Source: Flaveria trinervia (Eukaryota > Streptophyta > Magnoliopsida > Asterales > Asteraceae). From it: a stretch of 64,000 nucleotides of DNA. Below, one piece after another: positions 45,203 to 56,077 of this stretch. Under the pieces are notes generated by a model, which saw only the letters and a list, made by a program, of their open reading frames with translations, searched no databases and had not been told where the DNA came from. The position numbers and the translations under genes are program-made. Where the stretch lies: contig JACCIX010001058.1 of the NCBI GenBank assembly GCA_025506515.1, positions 62,001-126,000 of the forward strand, read 5' to 3'. How positions within the stretch are numbered: position 1 is the stretch's first letter; every line of letters starts with the position of its first letter.

Positions 45203-45838
45203 GTGTCACAAAGTACTAATGAGTTTTCATTGATTGTCAAAGATCAACATTTAAACAATATAAACAACAGGTTAAAAAATTGGATTCCTTCAATCTTTCA
45301 TCGGTATATTTCACGTATACGAGATGTTCGACCCGATGGTAATTGTGGTTTTCGATCTATAGCTTTAGGGTTGGGGTTTAATGAAAATAAGTGGATGTAT
45401 GTGCAATAACAACTTTTAGTGGAGTTGGACACACATGAATTGAATTACAGAGAAGTTTTCGATACTTTGTACGCCAAACAGTATAATGAATTACGTCACA
45501 CAATATATTGGCAACGTGTGGAACCTGCGCCAGAAGAACATTGGATGATAATGCCGTATATGGGAATACTAATTGCTCAAAGGTTGGTGTTATTCTTCAT
45601 CTATTATCAATAACGGTTGTCAAACATTTTCCCCTTATGGGCTGATCCGAACAGTATGATGCCTCATCATGTTGTGTCGATTGTTCATGTCAATAATAAT
45701 CATTTCGTCCACGTTAAATTAGATGGAGATTATCCGATGCCTACATTAAGTAATCTTTGGATTTTTAACCGAAACGTACGTGCTGCAGAATGGGAGATTA
45801 TGTATAGGAGTCATATCTCGGATACAACGCAATAATAG
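45203..45838 (+). pseudogene. OTU-type cysteine protease domain of the MULE element
   Basis: Three pieces in one frame, split by TAA at 45407 and 45611. The catalytic Cys motif is RPDGNCGFRSIALGLG, the OTU D-G-N-C signature. The histidine part is HHVVSIVHVNNNHFVHVKL, followed by a hydrophobic strand and LSNLW. Plant MULE transposases fused to OTU domains are known, often misnamed as PKS-NRPS cheA-like proteins. OTU proteases normally remove ubiquitin, but the role in transposition is unknown. The frame relation to the transposase is lost at 44960-45200, so the parts may once have been one protein or two. The stops inactivate it. Confidence 0.8.
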
Positions 45839-46025
45839 AAAATAACCGAGATCCCCCAGCTTATATAAATTATTTTAATTTAATACGTTTGTATTATATT
45901 TTATTATGTATGTATTATATTTGGATTATGAGATTGAGGCTAACGTTGATGTTATTGTTCAACCTATCACACACTTTCAAAATTCAAAAAAAATTAAAAA
46001 AAATAAAAAAACAAATAAAAAAGGC

Positions 46026-46064
46026 AGCTATACGCCACGTATGGAGCCATACGCGGCGTATAGC
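46026..46064. repeat. Palindrome of 19-base arms, ATACG type
   Basis: AGCTATACGCC..GTATGG is followed by its inverse after two bases, with one mismatch in 19. Isolated just after the OTU gene. Confidence 0.85.
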
Positions 46065-46279
46065 TTTAAGAATTAAAGGGAGATTTTCCTCATTTTGTAC
46101 GCAACCACACATTTTCAAACCCAAAAAACTCTCTCGTATAGATCGATACTACATGTATTGTTCGTCGATTTCTCTACATTCATGCATTTATTATTGTTCT
46201 TATATCTTTATTATGTTAATCATACGCTAATTTAAACGTTAAAGTAGTGTTTTATGTGTTAAAAACGTAGATTTAAAAA

Positions 46280-46560
46280 CTGTTATATGAACTATACGCG
46301 GCGTATAGCACTATACGCGGCGTATTGTTCATAGGTTGAAGATGACTATGCTTGGGTTGGTAGGTGACCTATACGCGGCACACACCCCATACGTGGGGTC
46401 CTATACGCAGCGTATAGGCCTATACGCGGCGTATAGGTGGCCTATACACGACACACACCCCATACGTGGGGTCCTATACGCGGCATACACCCCATACGTG
46501 GGGTCCTAGACGCGGCGTATAGGCCTATACGCGACGTATAGGTGGTCTATACGCGGGTCT
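46280..46560. repeat. ATACGCGGCGTAT cluster upstream of the cargo gene
   Basis: Seventeen ATACG/CGTAT half-sites by hand count, partly in a 70-bp tandem unit seen two and a half times. The unit also carries CCCCATACGTGGGG. It ends about 25 bp before the ATG of the Athila-ORF1-like gene, so it occupies that gene's promoter position. Confidence 0.85.
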
Positions 46561-46584
46561 TAAAATTTCGTTTTTTATGCAGAT

Positions 46585-47821
46585 ATGTCTTCCGATTCTG
46601 AGATTGAGGCTGACGTTGATATCATTGCCGATCATCCTTGGCTACAGTTTGAGCCTGGGTCTATTGAGCATGCAAAGTGCTCAAAATTCATTCGTATGAA
46701 GATCGGTCATCAAAAGGCAGTCGATTAGTAGGTGATGGCCGAGCTTGGGGAGCGCGATAGACTCACTAGTATTATTGAAGATAATACACCATGGCGTCGT
46801 TTATTTGAGCTGGCGTTCTTACCTTTTTACCAAGAGCTAACGGTGGAGTTTTTATCCACCTTTATTTATATTCGTCCTAATGAGATGGAGGAGGACGATG
46901 AGCGATTTGAGATTTCGTTTATGTTATGTGGACGATCTCATCAGATGTCGATTGAGCAGTTTGCCATTTTCTCGGGACTTTATTATGAACTGGAGACCAT
47001 TACCCCTCTATTTACCGAGAAATTACTGAGATTGAGGAGACCCGATTGAGAGATTGGTGGCCTCAGATTGTCCGAGGTCCATTTCAGAGGACTAAGGGTA
47101 GGGTCACTGGCATTAGAGATCCTCTCATACGTTACTTGCATCGTATGATCGCCATATCCCTCATGGGACGTGGCAAGATTCGGGAGTGGTGTACCATTCC
47201 CGAATTATTTTACTTATATTGTTTACTTACGGGGACCAGGTGCAACCTGACGAGATGTTTGGCAGAGTATCACGCTTCGTATTATCATCGCCAGGAGCAA
47301 GGAGCGGTGTATGGCGGCGCGTACATTACGATGATTGCACGTTGTCTTGGTTATCTTCCTCGCCATGTTGCTGACGTATCTCCTCCGATCGAGCCGGTGA
47401 GATTAAATCGACGTACGTTATTCGGCATGCGTATTATACGTCAGTTTCCAGGTGGGATACGGTTCTCTCTTCGACCCGTGAGATCTGGCATCCGGCACCT
47501 GTTCAGCAGGTCGGCGATGACGATCCACAGCAGCAGCATGAGCATATTCGGCATGATCAACCGCCACACGACCAGCCGCCAACAATCAGCCGCCACCTCA
47601 GCCACAGTTCCCTCGACATAATTATAGAGATGTGAGGCTGCCTGCACGTATGGAGACATTTATGCAGGAGATTACTACGAGATTACGGGATCAGGGTCGT
47701 CGGCTCGATCGAGTTGAGGATCTTATGGATTGGCATGTTGAGCTTGAGATTGCAGAGCCCGTGTTGCTGGTATTGATCCTCCAGACTTGCCACCCCCTCG
47801 ACATTACTCAGATTCACCGTA
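46585..47821 (+). pseudogene. Athila-ORF1-like cargo gene (copy 1)
   Basis: Starts ATGTCTTCCGATTCTGAG. It reads SSDSEIEADVDI, HPWLQFEPGSIEHAKC and KAVD, then TAG TAG, then MAELGERDRL, LTVEFLSTFIYI, ISFMLCGRSHQMSIEQFAIF, a one-base frameshift at about 47025, RDWWPQIVRG, GIRDPLIRYLHRMIA, EWCTIPELFYLYCLLTG and GGAYITMIARCLGYLP. A Gln/His/Pro-rich stretch and a C-terminal coil (METFMQEITTRLRDQGRRLD) follow. The middle resembles ORF1 of Athila retrotransposons. Its function is unknown and no catalytic residues are evident. Two frame changes and two adjacent stops make it a pseudogene. The copy at 19293 lacks the frameshift and has one of the stops. Confidence 0.75.
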
Positions 47822-47829
47822 GTTTTTTA

Positions 47830-48055
47830 TATTATTAATTGTATTTTTATTTTGTTATGCATTTAAAAACTTCGTTATTTATATTATCATTTAATGTTTG
47901 TTTTGTTTTATATGTTTTATTGGTTAATTAAGATTTACAATTGTCGATTAATATATTACAAAACATAACTTATATGCAAAATGTCAACCAACCTTAACGT
48001 GCAAAATAGAGCTGACACGATTTTTATAAGCAAAATTTTAATAAACAATAATACC
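47830..48055. other. AT-rich trailer of MULE copy 1
   Basis: Non-coding and matching 20434-20650 of the other copy. Confidence 0.6.
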
Positions 48056-48057
48056 TA

Positions 48058-48245
48058 ACCTATACACCGCGTATGAGCCCATACGCGGCGTATAGGTACC
48101 TGCACACGCGTCTGACACGAGTCTGCCATGGTCTTGTCAGAGAATACCCTATACGTCATGTATGGGTCCATACGCGGCGTTTAAGATATGATGACTTTCC
48201 GTCAGTCGACCCTGTATACCGCGTATGGACCCATACGCGACGTAT
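48058..48245. repeat. ATACG palindrome cluster near the right end
   Basis: Eight ATACG/CGTAT half-sites by hand count, e.g. CCATACGCGGCGTATAGG at about 48079, running into the terminal repeat. Confidence 0.85.
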
Positions 48246-48297
48246 GGGGTCAACGGGTGCTGATTTAAAATTTCGGGGTGTCCAAATAAAACAACCC
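48212..48297 (-). repeat. Right terminal inverted repeat of MULE copy 1
   Basis: Reversed it reads GGGTTGTTTTATTTGGACACCC, then TTTTAAATCAGCACCC, then CCCATACGTCGCGTATGGG, matching the left end at 41827-41910 and the end at 20933. Confidence 0.85.
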
Positions 48298-48306
48298 TTA
48301 TTATTA

Positions 48307-49812
48307 TTATTTTGTGTTTTAAAGTTAGTTTACTAATTATTGTAGTATATTGATAACTTATGTAAAATAAATGAATAATAATCAACGGAATTAAAATGGG
48401 TTATAATATGAAAAGTTGTAGTTCACGTTTTCAAATTTAGGAAGATGCTTTTATATTTTGCAATTTTATGGGTCCATTATTATGTTTTGAACATAAATGA
48501 ATCCCCACTAATTTTCATTTATTTAATATGAAAATCAAATAGGCTTAAACCCACGTGAAATATCAATTTTCAAATACTTGAAGATTGTAATATTAATTGG
48601 ATTTGATTATTAAAAGCCCAAAAAGCAAGAAATAAAGGCCTGTGGCAAATGAGAGCCGTAAAAGGGAGGAGAAGAAAATAAAAAGAAAAAATATCTAATG
48701 TTCAAAAAATGAAAGAAAGCACATGACGGCAACCATATAGCAATGACGGCAACCATATAGCAATGACGGCGGAGAAAACAAATTATTATTTATGGTTTCA
48801 ATTTGGAGTTTTGAGTACGAGTAAAGACCAATTTTAAAACGGAGAACGAGACTTGAAGGCATATGATTGATTTAAGCATAGAAGATCATCCGGTTTCAAT
48901 TTGTTCTTGATTACTTTCTTTGTTTCGTCAATTCTTTTGTTTATGTTTCTAAAGTTTAAAATTACTTTCTTTGTTTCGTCAATTCTTTTGTTTATGTTTC
49001 TAAAGTTTAAAAGTTTATTATTGTTCTTGATGTTTTTTAAATTTTATAAGTAGCTAACTGTTTAATAATATTGAAAGCTATTCATGTTTTGATTAAATAT
49101 TTGATTTTGATTTAGTAATATGAACCCCGTGTATTGTTTTATACTTAAAAGTTATTGTCATACTAGTGTATGTTTGATCTTGATTGTCACATGACATCTA
49201 GATTAAGTTTACACGTTAAAATTAATTACTTTGTGTTTTTAATTTAAACTTTGATTAGAGATAATCTTAGGAAAATTGTTTGTGATTTGATAGTATTTTT
49301 TCAATGTGATTCCTTATCTAAAACCTAAGGGTGATAGATATTACTTAAAACCTCCTACCCATTGCTTCTTAGGTTCAGATTTCGTGAGAGCGTGTGTTAT
49401 CTTTCATTCGTGGTGTTAGTGTTTTAGGGTATTTAGTTAGATTTAATTAAGTTGTCCTTTGTCTTAGGTTGAAAAATATAATCTTAAAAACATTATGGTA
49501 AAAAACCTAAGTGTGGTATTCCATTAGACATTTTAATAAACTTATCTAGTTCTTTACACGTGTCTTTGGTTTTCTTAGGTAGTAGCAACATACCTAGTTA
49601 ACCCTAGATCCATATTTTTAAAGACAACCATATGAGTAATTACCTTTAGGTCATCACATGTTAGTTGGATTTCTACCTAGATAGTTATTTCACGTATTGG
49701 ATCGTATCAAGTTTCCAACTTTGAATTAAACTTTATTTGTTTATCTCTTCCGTCATGTTTAGATGAATTATTTTTAGTTAAATTGTTATTTTGTGTATTA
49801 TTGCAGGACCGG
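48307..49812. other. Non-coding DNA between MULE and SIRE-2
   Basis: No gene recognised. A short tandem duplication (ATGACGGCAACCATATAGCA, about 48723-48766) and a 51-bp duplication are present. TTGCAGGACCG at 49801 resembles a splice acceptor, and 48650-49800 has the look of a leader exon and intron. Without a coding exon this stays unassigned. Confidence 0.4.
48910..49011. repeat. Perfect tandem duplication of 51 bp
   Basis: 48910-48960 and 48961-49011 are identical, starting ATTACTTTCTTTG. A recent event. Confidence 0.95.
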
Positions 49813-50565
49813 TGAAGGGGGTTCACTTACAACACAACAACACAAAGAGGAGATTAACTAAACTCAAACAAACAGTAAACTGGATTAACCACAATAAAGA
49901 CACTAAGAACACAAGTAATGAAGAGACAGAACACAAGTATATGGTTTTCAAGAATGCAGTATATTGCTTTCTCTATGTTCTATTACAAGTGTTACAAAGC
50001 ATATGCATAAGGTTACAAGAACATGAGATACTTATACTACATTCTATAGCCGGCCATACTATAAAAGCCAGCCGGATACAATTGACTAGACTTAAAACAA
50101 AATCGGTTGTAGAGTCAAAAAGGCAGATTGCCTTTTTGACTTTGTGACTATGACATGCCATAGCTCACATCCTTATCTATTACAAAAAGGATAAAGTACA
50201 TGAAGTAGAAAGTTACAGACTCAAGACCTCAATATACAGTTACCAAAAGCATGGACCTTTCCACCAACTCATGCAAGTTGGTGACTTTACAGAGATGCAG
50301 CGGAAAGGTGTCCAGCTTTATGAAATAGTACATCAGATAAAGCATGTTACTAAAAGTCTTCGGAAAAAATCTATCTTTAGAGTTGAGGCTTCGGAAGACT
50401 TTGTCTCTGAAGCTTCGGAAGACTTCATCTTTGGCTTCGGAAGATTTCACACTTATAATATTTCTGTTGCATGTGTGAAACTTACAAAGCATTCTTCTTC
50501 AGTACTTGTGCAACATGCATGCAGAAAGTCTTTGGTTGCTTCAGCCTCTATGCATATTCTCTACA
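49813..50565 (-). repeat. 3' LTR of SIRE-2
   Basis: The minus strand reads AGGGGGAGT then TGTAGAGAATATGC, a polypurine tract directly followed by a TG start, fixing the edge at 50565. The other edge at 49813 (minus strand ...CCCCCTTCA) is my best guess and cannot be tested without the 5' LTR. It would give 753 bp and a flanking ACCGG. Contains CTTCCGAAG words at 50360-50450. Confidence 0.6.
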
Positions 50566-50574
50566 ACTCCCCCT
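50566..50574 (-). other. Polypurine tract of SIRE-2
   Basis: AGGGGGAGT on the minus strand, immediately next to the LTR start. It primes plus-strand DNA synthesis in LTR retrotransposons. Confidence 0.8.
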
Positions 50575-50603
50575 AGGCTGATGGTACCAAAATTTTGAAG
50601 ACT

Positions 50604-50840
50604 TCAGATATCAACAGTCCTCATCAGGATGATAACCAACCCTTTCTTCATGAGATGATCGGGATCCTTTAGACTGTCAAAATGTCTTCTCATGTCAAAG
50701 AGATCATGCAGAGGCAACTGAAACATGTCTTGCCAAGTGTAGACATTTTTAATGCCATGATCTCTAATGACATGCCACCTTTCTGGATTTGTAGTGTATG
50801 TCCAGGACAGGATGGGTCTTTCTGATGCAAGAGGAGCTAT
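50604..50840 (-). pseudogene. ORF3 C-terminus of SIRE-2 (no start codon)
   Basis: A frame open for about 73 codons, in a different frame from the piece that ends at 50837. It reads IQIAPLASERPILSWTYTT, VIRDHGIKNVYTWQDM, LPLHDLFDMRRHFDSL and HLMKKGLVIILM, then TGA. It is the natural continuation of ORF3 after a one-base frameshift at about 50845. It matches the pattern of the 2152-2652 piece in the other element, so both end the same protein. Confidence 0.65.
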
Positions 50841-52438
50841 TTGAATGGGGATGATGGAGCATCCTCTGGCTGCACATCCTCAAGATGTTCTGACTCATCC
50901 TGAGGTTTAGAAAAGGATGCAGTCTTCTTCTTCTTCTTTGGCTTTGGTTTAGAAGCCATCCTTTTCTTTCTCTTTACAACTTTTAACTGAGAAGACTGGC
51001 CTGTAGTACCTAATTGATCTTTATTCTCTTTCTTAGTTGGGTCTTCAACTCTCACAGGTTCAGATTGAGAGTGAGTCTGACCCTGCTGTGGATCAGAAGA
51101 TGAAGCTTGCTGAGATTCAGCAGGAGGTCCAGGTTGTGATGTCTCTGGTTGTTCAACCTTAACCTCCACTTCAGGTGGGGCTTGACTTGGAGGGGAATGT
51201 AAGTCAACCAGCTCTCCACTCTTGATCTTCTTCTTGATCACCCTGATATGCTCATCCATAGTGGATAGAGACATGGGGCCAAGTCTCCTTCTGGAGAATC
51301 CATATAGCTTCAAGAAGCTCATCATCCTCTGCCTGTTAGCAGATTTCTTCATGCTTTTATGGATGATGGCTCTTGACTTAGCACCTTCTTCCCTCAGCTT
51401 TCTTTTGGTTGTCTTTCTTTCTTTGACTATCTCAAGTTCAAGTTGTTTGAGATACTCAAACTCAACATAGTCATAAGACATGGGAAGAAGTGCTTCTGCC
51501 TGGTAGAGGCCTGTGGCACTCAGGTAGTTGATCATCTTGATCCTTTCTTCTTCTTTATCTGCCTGAGGTTCTTGTTAAATCACATCCTCTTGTGCAGGAA
51601 TTTTTTGAACTAGGGAGAGGGTAGGCACATGCTTGTACAATCTTTTCTTTCTTCTCTCTTCTTTGATTTGTACTAAAAGCTCTGCATCTTTAGCCTCCTT
51701 CTTCTCCATTGACCTTTCCAGGTTAACCAGTTCATTCAGGTCTTCTAAGGAGAGAGAGAGGTGACATTATCTATGTCATAGTTTCTTGTCTGCAGATAGT
51801 TTATCCTGACTGCCTTTAACTCATCATTCTGAGTATCTGGTCTGGGGGTTGCCCTGATAGCAGACTCTATGAGTCTTGCATACCCAGAAGAGGAACCTTC
51901 TCCCCTCAGCTTCCTTTTCTTCTCTCTCTTCTCCTCCTCAATCTCCTCAGATGTCATCTTTCTTTTCCCTTTGTCACTCATAGACCTTTGTGACTCAGGG
52001 TGGAGAGAGCTTTGGCCTTCATTGCTTGATGCAGCTTCTGAGCTCTGGCTAGAGAGAGGTTGAGAAGCACCTTCACCAGCAGGTGTGTCAAAAAGGGCAT
52101 TGATCTTTGCAGCAGTTGTTGGTGATAAGACTGGGCTCTCAGGTTCTGTCACTGGACCTTCAGTCAAGGTTTCCCCTATGAAGCTAATCTTAGGGTCTGC
52201 CTCAACATCCAGTTGACCGATGACATTGCCTGATTCCCACAGTCTTCTTCTTAGGTTGAACTCTGCAGTGATCCCGTCTTGGATTCTTTGTGCCAACTTA
52301 TCAGCTTGTTTTGATTGGCTTGGATTGATAAGTGGCATGTTGACTAAATCCAGACTGTCAAAGTACTTTAGGTTCTGAAAAATGAAGATCTCTTGCTATC
52401 CCTGAACTTTTATGATGATGAGGGCTCTCCTGCTGCTG
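50837..52438 (-). pseudogene. ORF3 middle and C-terminal half of SIRE-2
   Basis: Two main open pieces (52338-51745 and 51535-50837) separated by a frame change. The frame of the first continues upstream, past a TAG at about 52400, to the Ty3/gypsy insertion at 52443. It is rich in Glu/Lys/Ser and has two similar helical blocks: INYLQTRNYDID..ELVNLERSMEKKEAK and INYLSATGLYQ..EYLKQLELEIVKERK. Each stands near a KRKLR basic motif, suggesting an internal duplication. A Pro/Gln-rich stretch and a basic KPKPKKKKK motif follow, which could be a nuclear targeting signal. The function is unknown. Confidence 0.6.
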
Positions 52439-52442
52439 TCAT
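52438..52442. repeat. Target site duplication, left (GTCAT)
   Basis: GTCAT precedes the left LTR and is repeated at 61399-61403 after the right LTR. It defines the Ty3/gypsy insertion exactly. Confidence 0.95.
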
Positions 52443-54434
52443 TGTAACACCCGGTTATTTTTAAAAGAAGAATACGAAATGAAGAATAAAGAAGGGAACA
52501 TCAATAAGTCCAAGTGGAGGGACTAAAAGTGTCCAAAAGGACAAAATCTTTGGAAGGTTGGTGATAAAGGTGGCATGGCCGCCTATCACCTTTTCTACAC
52601 CCAAATCTTCGGTCATTTTAGAGAGAGAAAGGAAGAGAGCAGAAACACTCTCGGTTTTTGAAGAAGAAGAAAAGAAAAGGCTGAATTCAAGGTAAGAATT
52701 CGAAGTTTTTATGTATTTGTGTTGGGTTTTGTCTCGGGTATGTGCTTATGTGCTTGTGTGTGTTCGTGTGTGTGCGTTTTGTGGGTTTCTAGGTGTTTGA
52801 ACTCCTTTGCATACGGGTTAGAAGGAAGATACACCCAAAGTTGCACCAGGTGAGTTTCTAGACCCCGGTTTTACTTGTTTTAAACTCTTCTTGGGGCTAA
52901 AAATGTATTAAAACGATTTTACAATGTTTATGTATGTATACCCATATGTATTATGCATGTTTGATGATGATTCTTAGATGCTTATAGGTTGTTCATATTT
53001 AGAATAACCTTGGTAAGCTTAGAACGGATAGGCTTGATGTTTGGATTCGAAATTATCCTAGAAACATGTTGAACAGAAGGTTCATGCACCTAAATAAGGC
53101 CCATGCGCCTGGAAATGCCTTAGAAATGATTAAGTGTATATCATGTGCCTGAACAGTGCCCTCATGCGCCTAGAAAATTAGTCGGACGACTAACTGTAGG
53201 GCCATGCGCCCCAATAGTGCCCATACGTCTGAATAACCCCATGCGCCTAAGTTTCCATATGCCGAATAGCCCATGCGTCTAAGTGTCCATGCGTCCGAAT
53301 GGACCATACGCCTGAATAGTGTCCATGCGCCCGAATGGTTCATGCGCCTAAGTGTTAAAGCAATTAAATGATGGTTGATGCGCTTGCATAGTGATGAAGC
53401 GCCCAAACATGGGTCATATGCTCAAATAGTGTCAAAGCGCCTAAACACTTAGAATTTATTACAGAATTTTTGGGAGTCTGTGCTTTTAGGGTTCTGACCG
53501 AGGTTTGATTAGGGTTTATTAATGATGGGTTTCATGCATGATCATGATTGCCTTATGATTGTTCCTTATTATTATTATTATTATTATTTCTATAAGTATG
53601 TGACTTTAAATGGTGTGTTTATTATCGTAATGTAAAGTATTACTAATAATAAAGTGAAATAGTAATAAAGAAAAGAAGTGGAACTTAACTAAAACTTTAA
53701 CAAGTCTTGCAAGCTTATAGGAGGTACACGACCATGAGGTCGTTAGCTCAACTGTGATGCAGGTTAGCTACCTTTAGATGCACACGGGGCCAGTCAATTG
53801 AGATTGGCGGACCTTTGCAGCGTACCCTAGGTGACTGGGCCAACCTTGTATACAGTATTTAGAGCCCCTTGAGAGAACAGAGGCCCATCACCGTTTCCCC
53901 CGCACACATAGTTTAGGGTATTGCTCATTGGTCCACATAGACAGTCAAAGATAAAGATAAAAGAATATAGAGTAAACAAGGCATACGGTAAAGAGAAAAG
54001 AATTATCTGATTGTATAGTTAATGCATGCTCGCATATAAAGAGATGAAGTTTTCATAAAAAGAATATTTTCATATGTACACCTTACAGAAAGTATTTTAT
54101 TACTTTTAAAACTAGAACTCACTCAGCAACGTTGACTTTTATACATTTTCAGTTGGCAGGTAAATATTGCTGATGATGGCACGAGGGTGAAGCTACTCGG
54201 CAGGGAAAGACTGACATCCATTCATGCTTATGATTGCTGTTGTTTTGTAATGCAATTACACAATTCTTTTGTATTCGATTAAACAATAGTGTATTGCTCA
54301 ACAACAATGTTTTAATGAAATGAATGGCTTTTGTTAAAATAATTCCGCTTCTTAAGTTTGTAAACTTATAATGTTTTAATATATTAAATGCTGTGAATGG
54401 CCAACTTTGAGGTCTTCGGGAACGGGGCCTTACA
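52443..54434 (+). repeat. Left LTR of the Tekay-like element
   Basis: TG...CA ends. Positions 53080-53430 hold a dense array of CATGCGCC / CCGAATGG words (e.g. CCATGCGTCCGAATGGACC). The LTR would contain the promoter, but I could not place a TATA box. A TTA microsatellite lies at about 53570-53590. Confidence 0.95.
53080..53430. repeat. CATGCGCC/CCGAATGG word array in left LTR
   Basis: Units of about 15-20 bp such as CCATGCGCCCGAATGG, CCATACGCCTGAATAG and TCATGCGCCTAAGTG. The core CCAT-N-CG..CG-N-ATGG is nearly palindromic. The same array is at 60060-60430 in the right LTR. Confidence 0.8.
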
Positions 54435-54437
54435 AGT

Positions 54438-54450
54438 TGATATCAGAGCC
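54438..54450 (+). other. Primer binding site of the Tekay-like element
   Basis: TGATATCAGAGCC matches the initiator tRNA-Met site TGGTATCAGAGCC at 12 of 13 bases, three bases after the LTR. Confidence 0.85.
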
Positions 54451-54786
54451 AAAGTTTAAGAGAATTGAGTTAAATAAAATTTTAAAACCTAAACTTAAAC
54501 TGAAAATGGGACAATTGGAGGGATGTCAGCCCGAGTAGCTACGTGCCATCAGGTATGTCTTTTCTTAATGTTAACCGGCATTATGTGCGCATGCTATGTG
54601 ATTTATGTGCTCTTAGTAGATTTAGATACTGATTAAGTCAGGTAGAAAATTCTTGGGGAATGAAGATTAAAGTAAGTGGCTAATCACAACTGGGCACTAT
54701 AATTAGGGACTTACTATACTTGACATAAACTGAGTTATTACCTTGAATGGCCGCGTTAGTGTTTGAATCTTATAGCGTAATAGAGG

Positions 54787-55810
54787 ATGGCTGGACGGAA
54801 ATCTTCCAAGACTCCTAGAGGAAGAGGCCGTCAACGTGTGACTAGGAGTAGTGCTAAGGCTCCTGAGACAACCCATAAGAACCTTGAGGTTCATGGCCGG
54901 AGCGAAGAGAACGAGAATGCTAGCTTGAATGCCTCAGCTAGGGAGGCGATTATTGATGAAGTACACCAGGTCATGCAGACAGTCTTACCATTTATAGTGA
55001 CTGAGGACATCAAGGCTGTGAGAAGCACTGAAAGGAAGGAGAAGGAGAATAAAAAGGGATCAATGGCAAGGGAAGTAGAAGGTAGGAGGAACAACTAGAG
55101 CCTGAGACTGTGTTGTCCGACGAGGAGGAGGATGATGTAGTGGGGTAGCGATCAGAGGGTGCAGTTATGGGGCATTCCAAAGGTGTAAGCCCCCGAATTT
55201 CGATGGCAATGGCAATGCTGCTGCTGCTCACCGTTGGGTGAGAGAGATGGAGGCAGTCTTGGAGATCAGTGAGTGCCGCGAGGACCAAAAGGTGAAGTTC
55301 GCGACTCACTCTTTCGTTGATTCAGCGCTGTGTTGGTGGGACAATATTGTCCAACCTTAGGGTACCAGGACAATCGGAAGAATGAGGTGGAGTGAACTGA
55401 AGAAGTTGGTGGTCAAGGAATTCTGTCCTCACAGGGAACTCGATAAAATCGAGAGGGAGTTCTTGCAACTTGAAGCGGGAACCATGACCCACCAGCAGTA
55501 CACCACTAAATTCAATGAGATGGCGAGGCTGGTGCTGGATCAGGTGACGCCAGTGTCAAGGAAGATCAAGAGGTACATCCAGGGACTGCCGGTTGGCATT
55601 CGCAGGCACCTGATTGCTGCTCAGCTAGGTACCTTTCGATCGGTGGTTGATTTGGCGGGTAGATTGTATGATGAGCGAGAGGAGACTATGGTGGAGGTGA
55701 AGAAGATGAGTGAGGATGGTAAGAACTGGAATGGGAAGAGGTTTGGACGTGGTGGTTTCACTCCAAACAACATGAAGAGGAAGGTGGACGACCGTGGGGT
55801 GTTGTGAAGA
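54787..55810 (+). pseudogene. Ty3/gypsy gag (Tekay-like)
   Basis: Starts MAGRKSSKTPRGRGRQ, a basic N-terminus, at 54787 with a stop at 55096. The capsid part lies in shifted frames: HRWVREMEAVLEIS, ALCWWDN, then 55382-55807 with WSELKKLVVKEFCPHRELDKI, QYTTKFNEMARL and IKRYIQGLP (retrotransposon gag domain). It would form the particle shell. Confidence 0.85.
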
Positions 55811-56077
55811 TCAGAGCTGAAAAAGTGTGGCAGATGTGGAAGGGAGCATACCGATGAGTGTAGGATGGGAATGAATGTATGCTTTAGATGTGGCAAGCTT
55901 GGCCACATCGCTAGAGACTGTAGGGTGCTGAAGTGCTATAACTGTGGTGGGGAGGGCCACGCGACCAAAGACTGTAAGAAGCCGAGGGCGGAGAGCTCTA
56001 GAGCGAAGAAGAAGCCAGAGGAAGGAGGCAGAGGGAAAGTGCTAGAGCTTACACCATGGCCCGGGAGGAAGCCATAG
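55811..56077 (+). pseudogene. Gag zinc knuckles
   Basis: CFRCGKLGHIARDC and CYNCGGEGHATKDC are two CCHC knuckles. A third, partly preserved one (CGRCGREHTDEC) lies just before them at about 55826. They bind element RNA. Confidence 0.85.

Larger units (their letters stand above)
41827..48297 (+). mobile_element. MULE-type element copy 1 with transposase, OTU protease and Athila-ORF1-like gene
   Basis: A 6471-bp element. Its ends are inverted copies: left GGGTTCTAATAAAGG..GACACCC..ATACGTCGCGTATGG, right reversed GGGTTGTTTTATTTG..GACACCC..ATACGTCGCGTATGG, over about 80 bp. Both flanks read TTATTATTA (41818-41826 and 48298-48306), the 9-bp duplication length of Mutator elements, with the caveat that the target is itself a TTA repeat. 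Contents in order on the plus strand: palindrome cluster, FAR1/MULE transposase, OTU domain, palindrome clusters, Athila-ORF1-like gene, palindrome cluster. All three genes carry stops or frameshifts, so this copy is inactive. Confidence 0.85.

Noticed and set aside
46280..46560. CRISPR-like array
   Set aside because: The repeats are self-complementary, irregularly spaced and partly tandem, there are no unique spacers, and the genome is eukaryotic.
50360..50450. Heat-shock or other transcription-factor sites suggested by the CTTCSGAAG words
   Set aside because: TTC/GAA inverted pairs resemble heat-shock elements, but the spacing (one base) does not fit the nTTCnnGAAn pattern.
49791..50576. 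ORFs of 118, 101 and 87 codons on both strands
   Set aside because: They lie in the LTR of SIRE-2 and show no domain or composition of a coding region.
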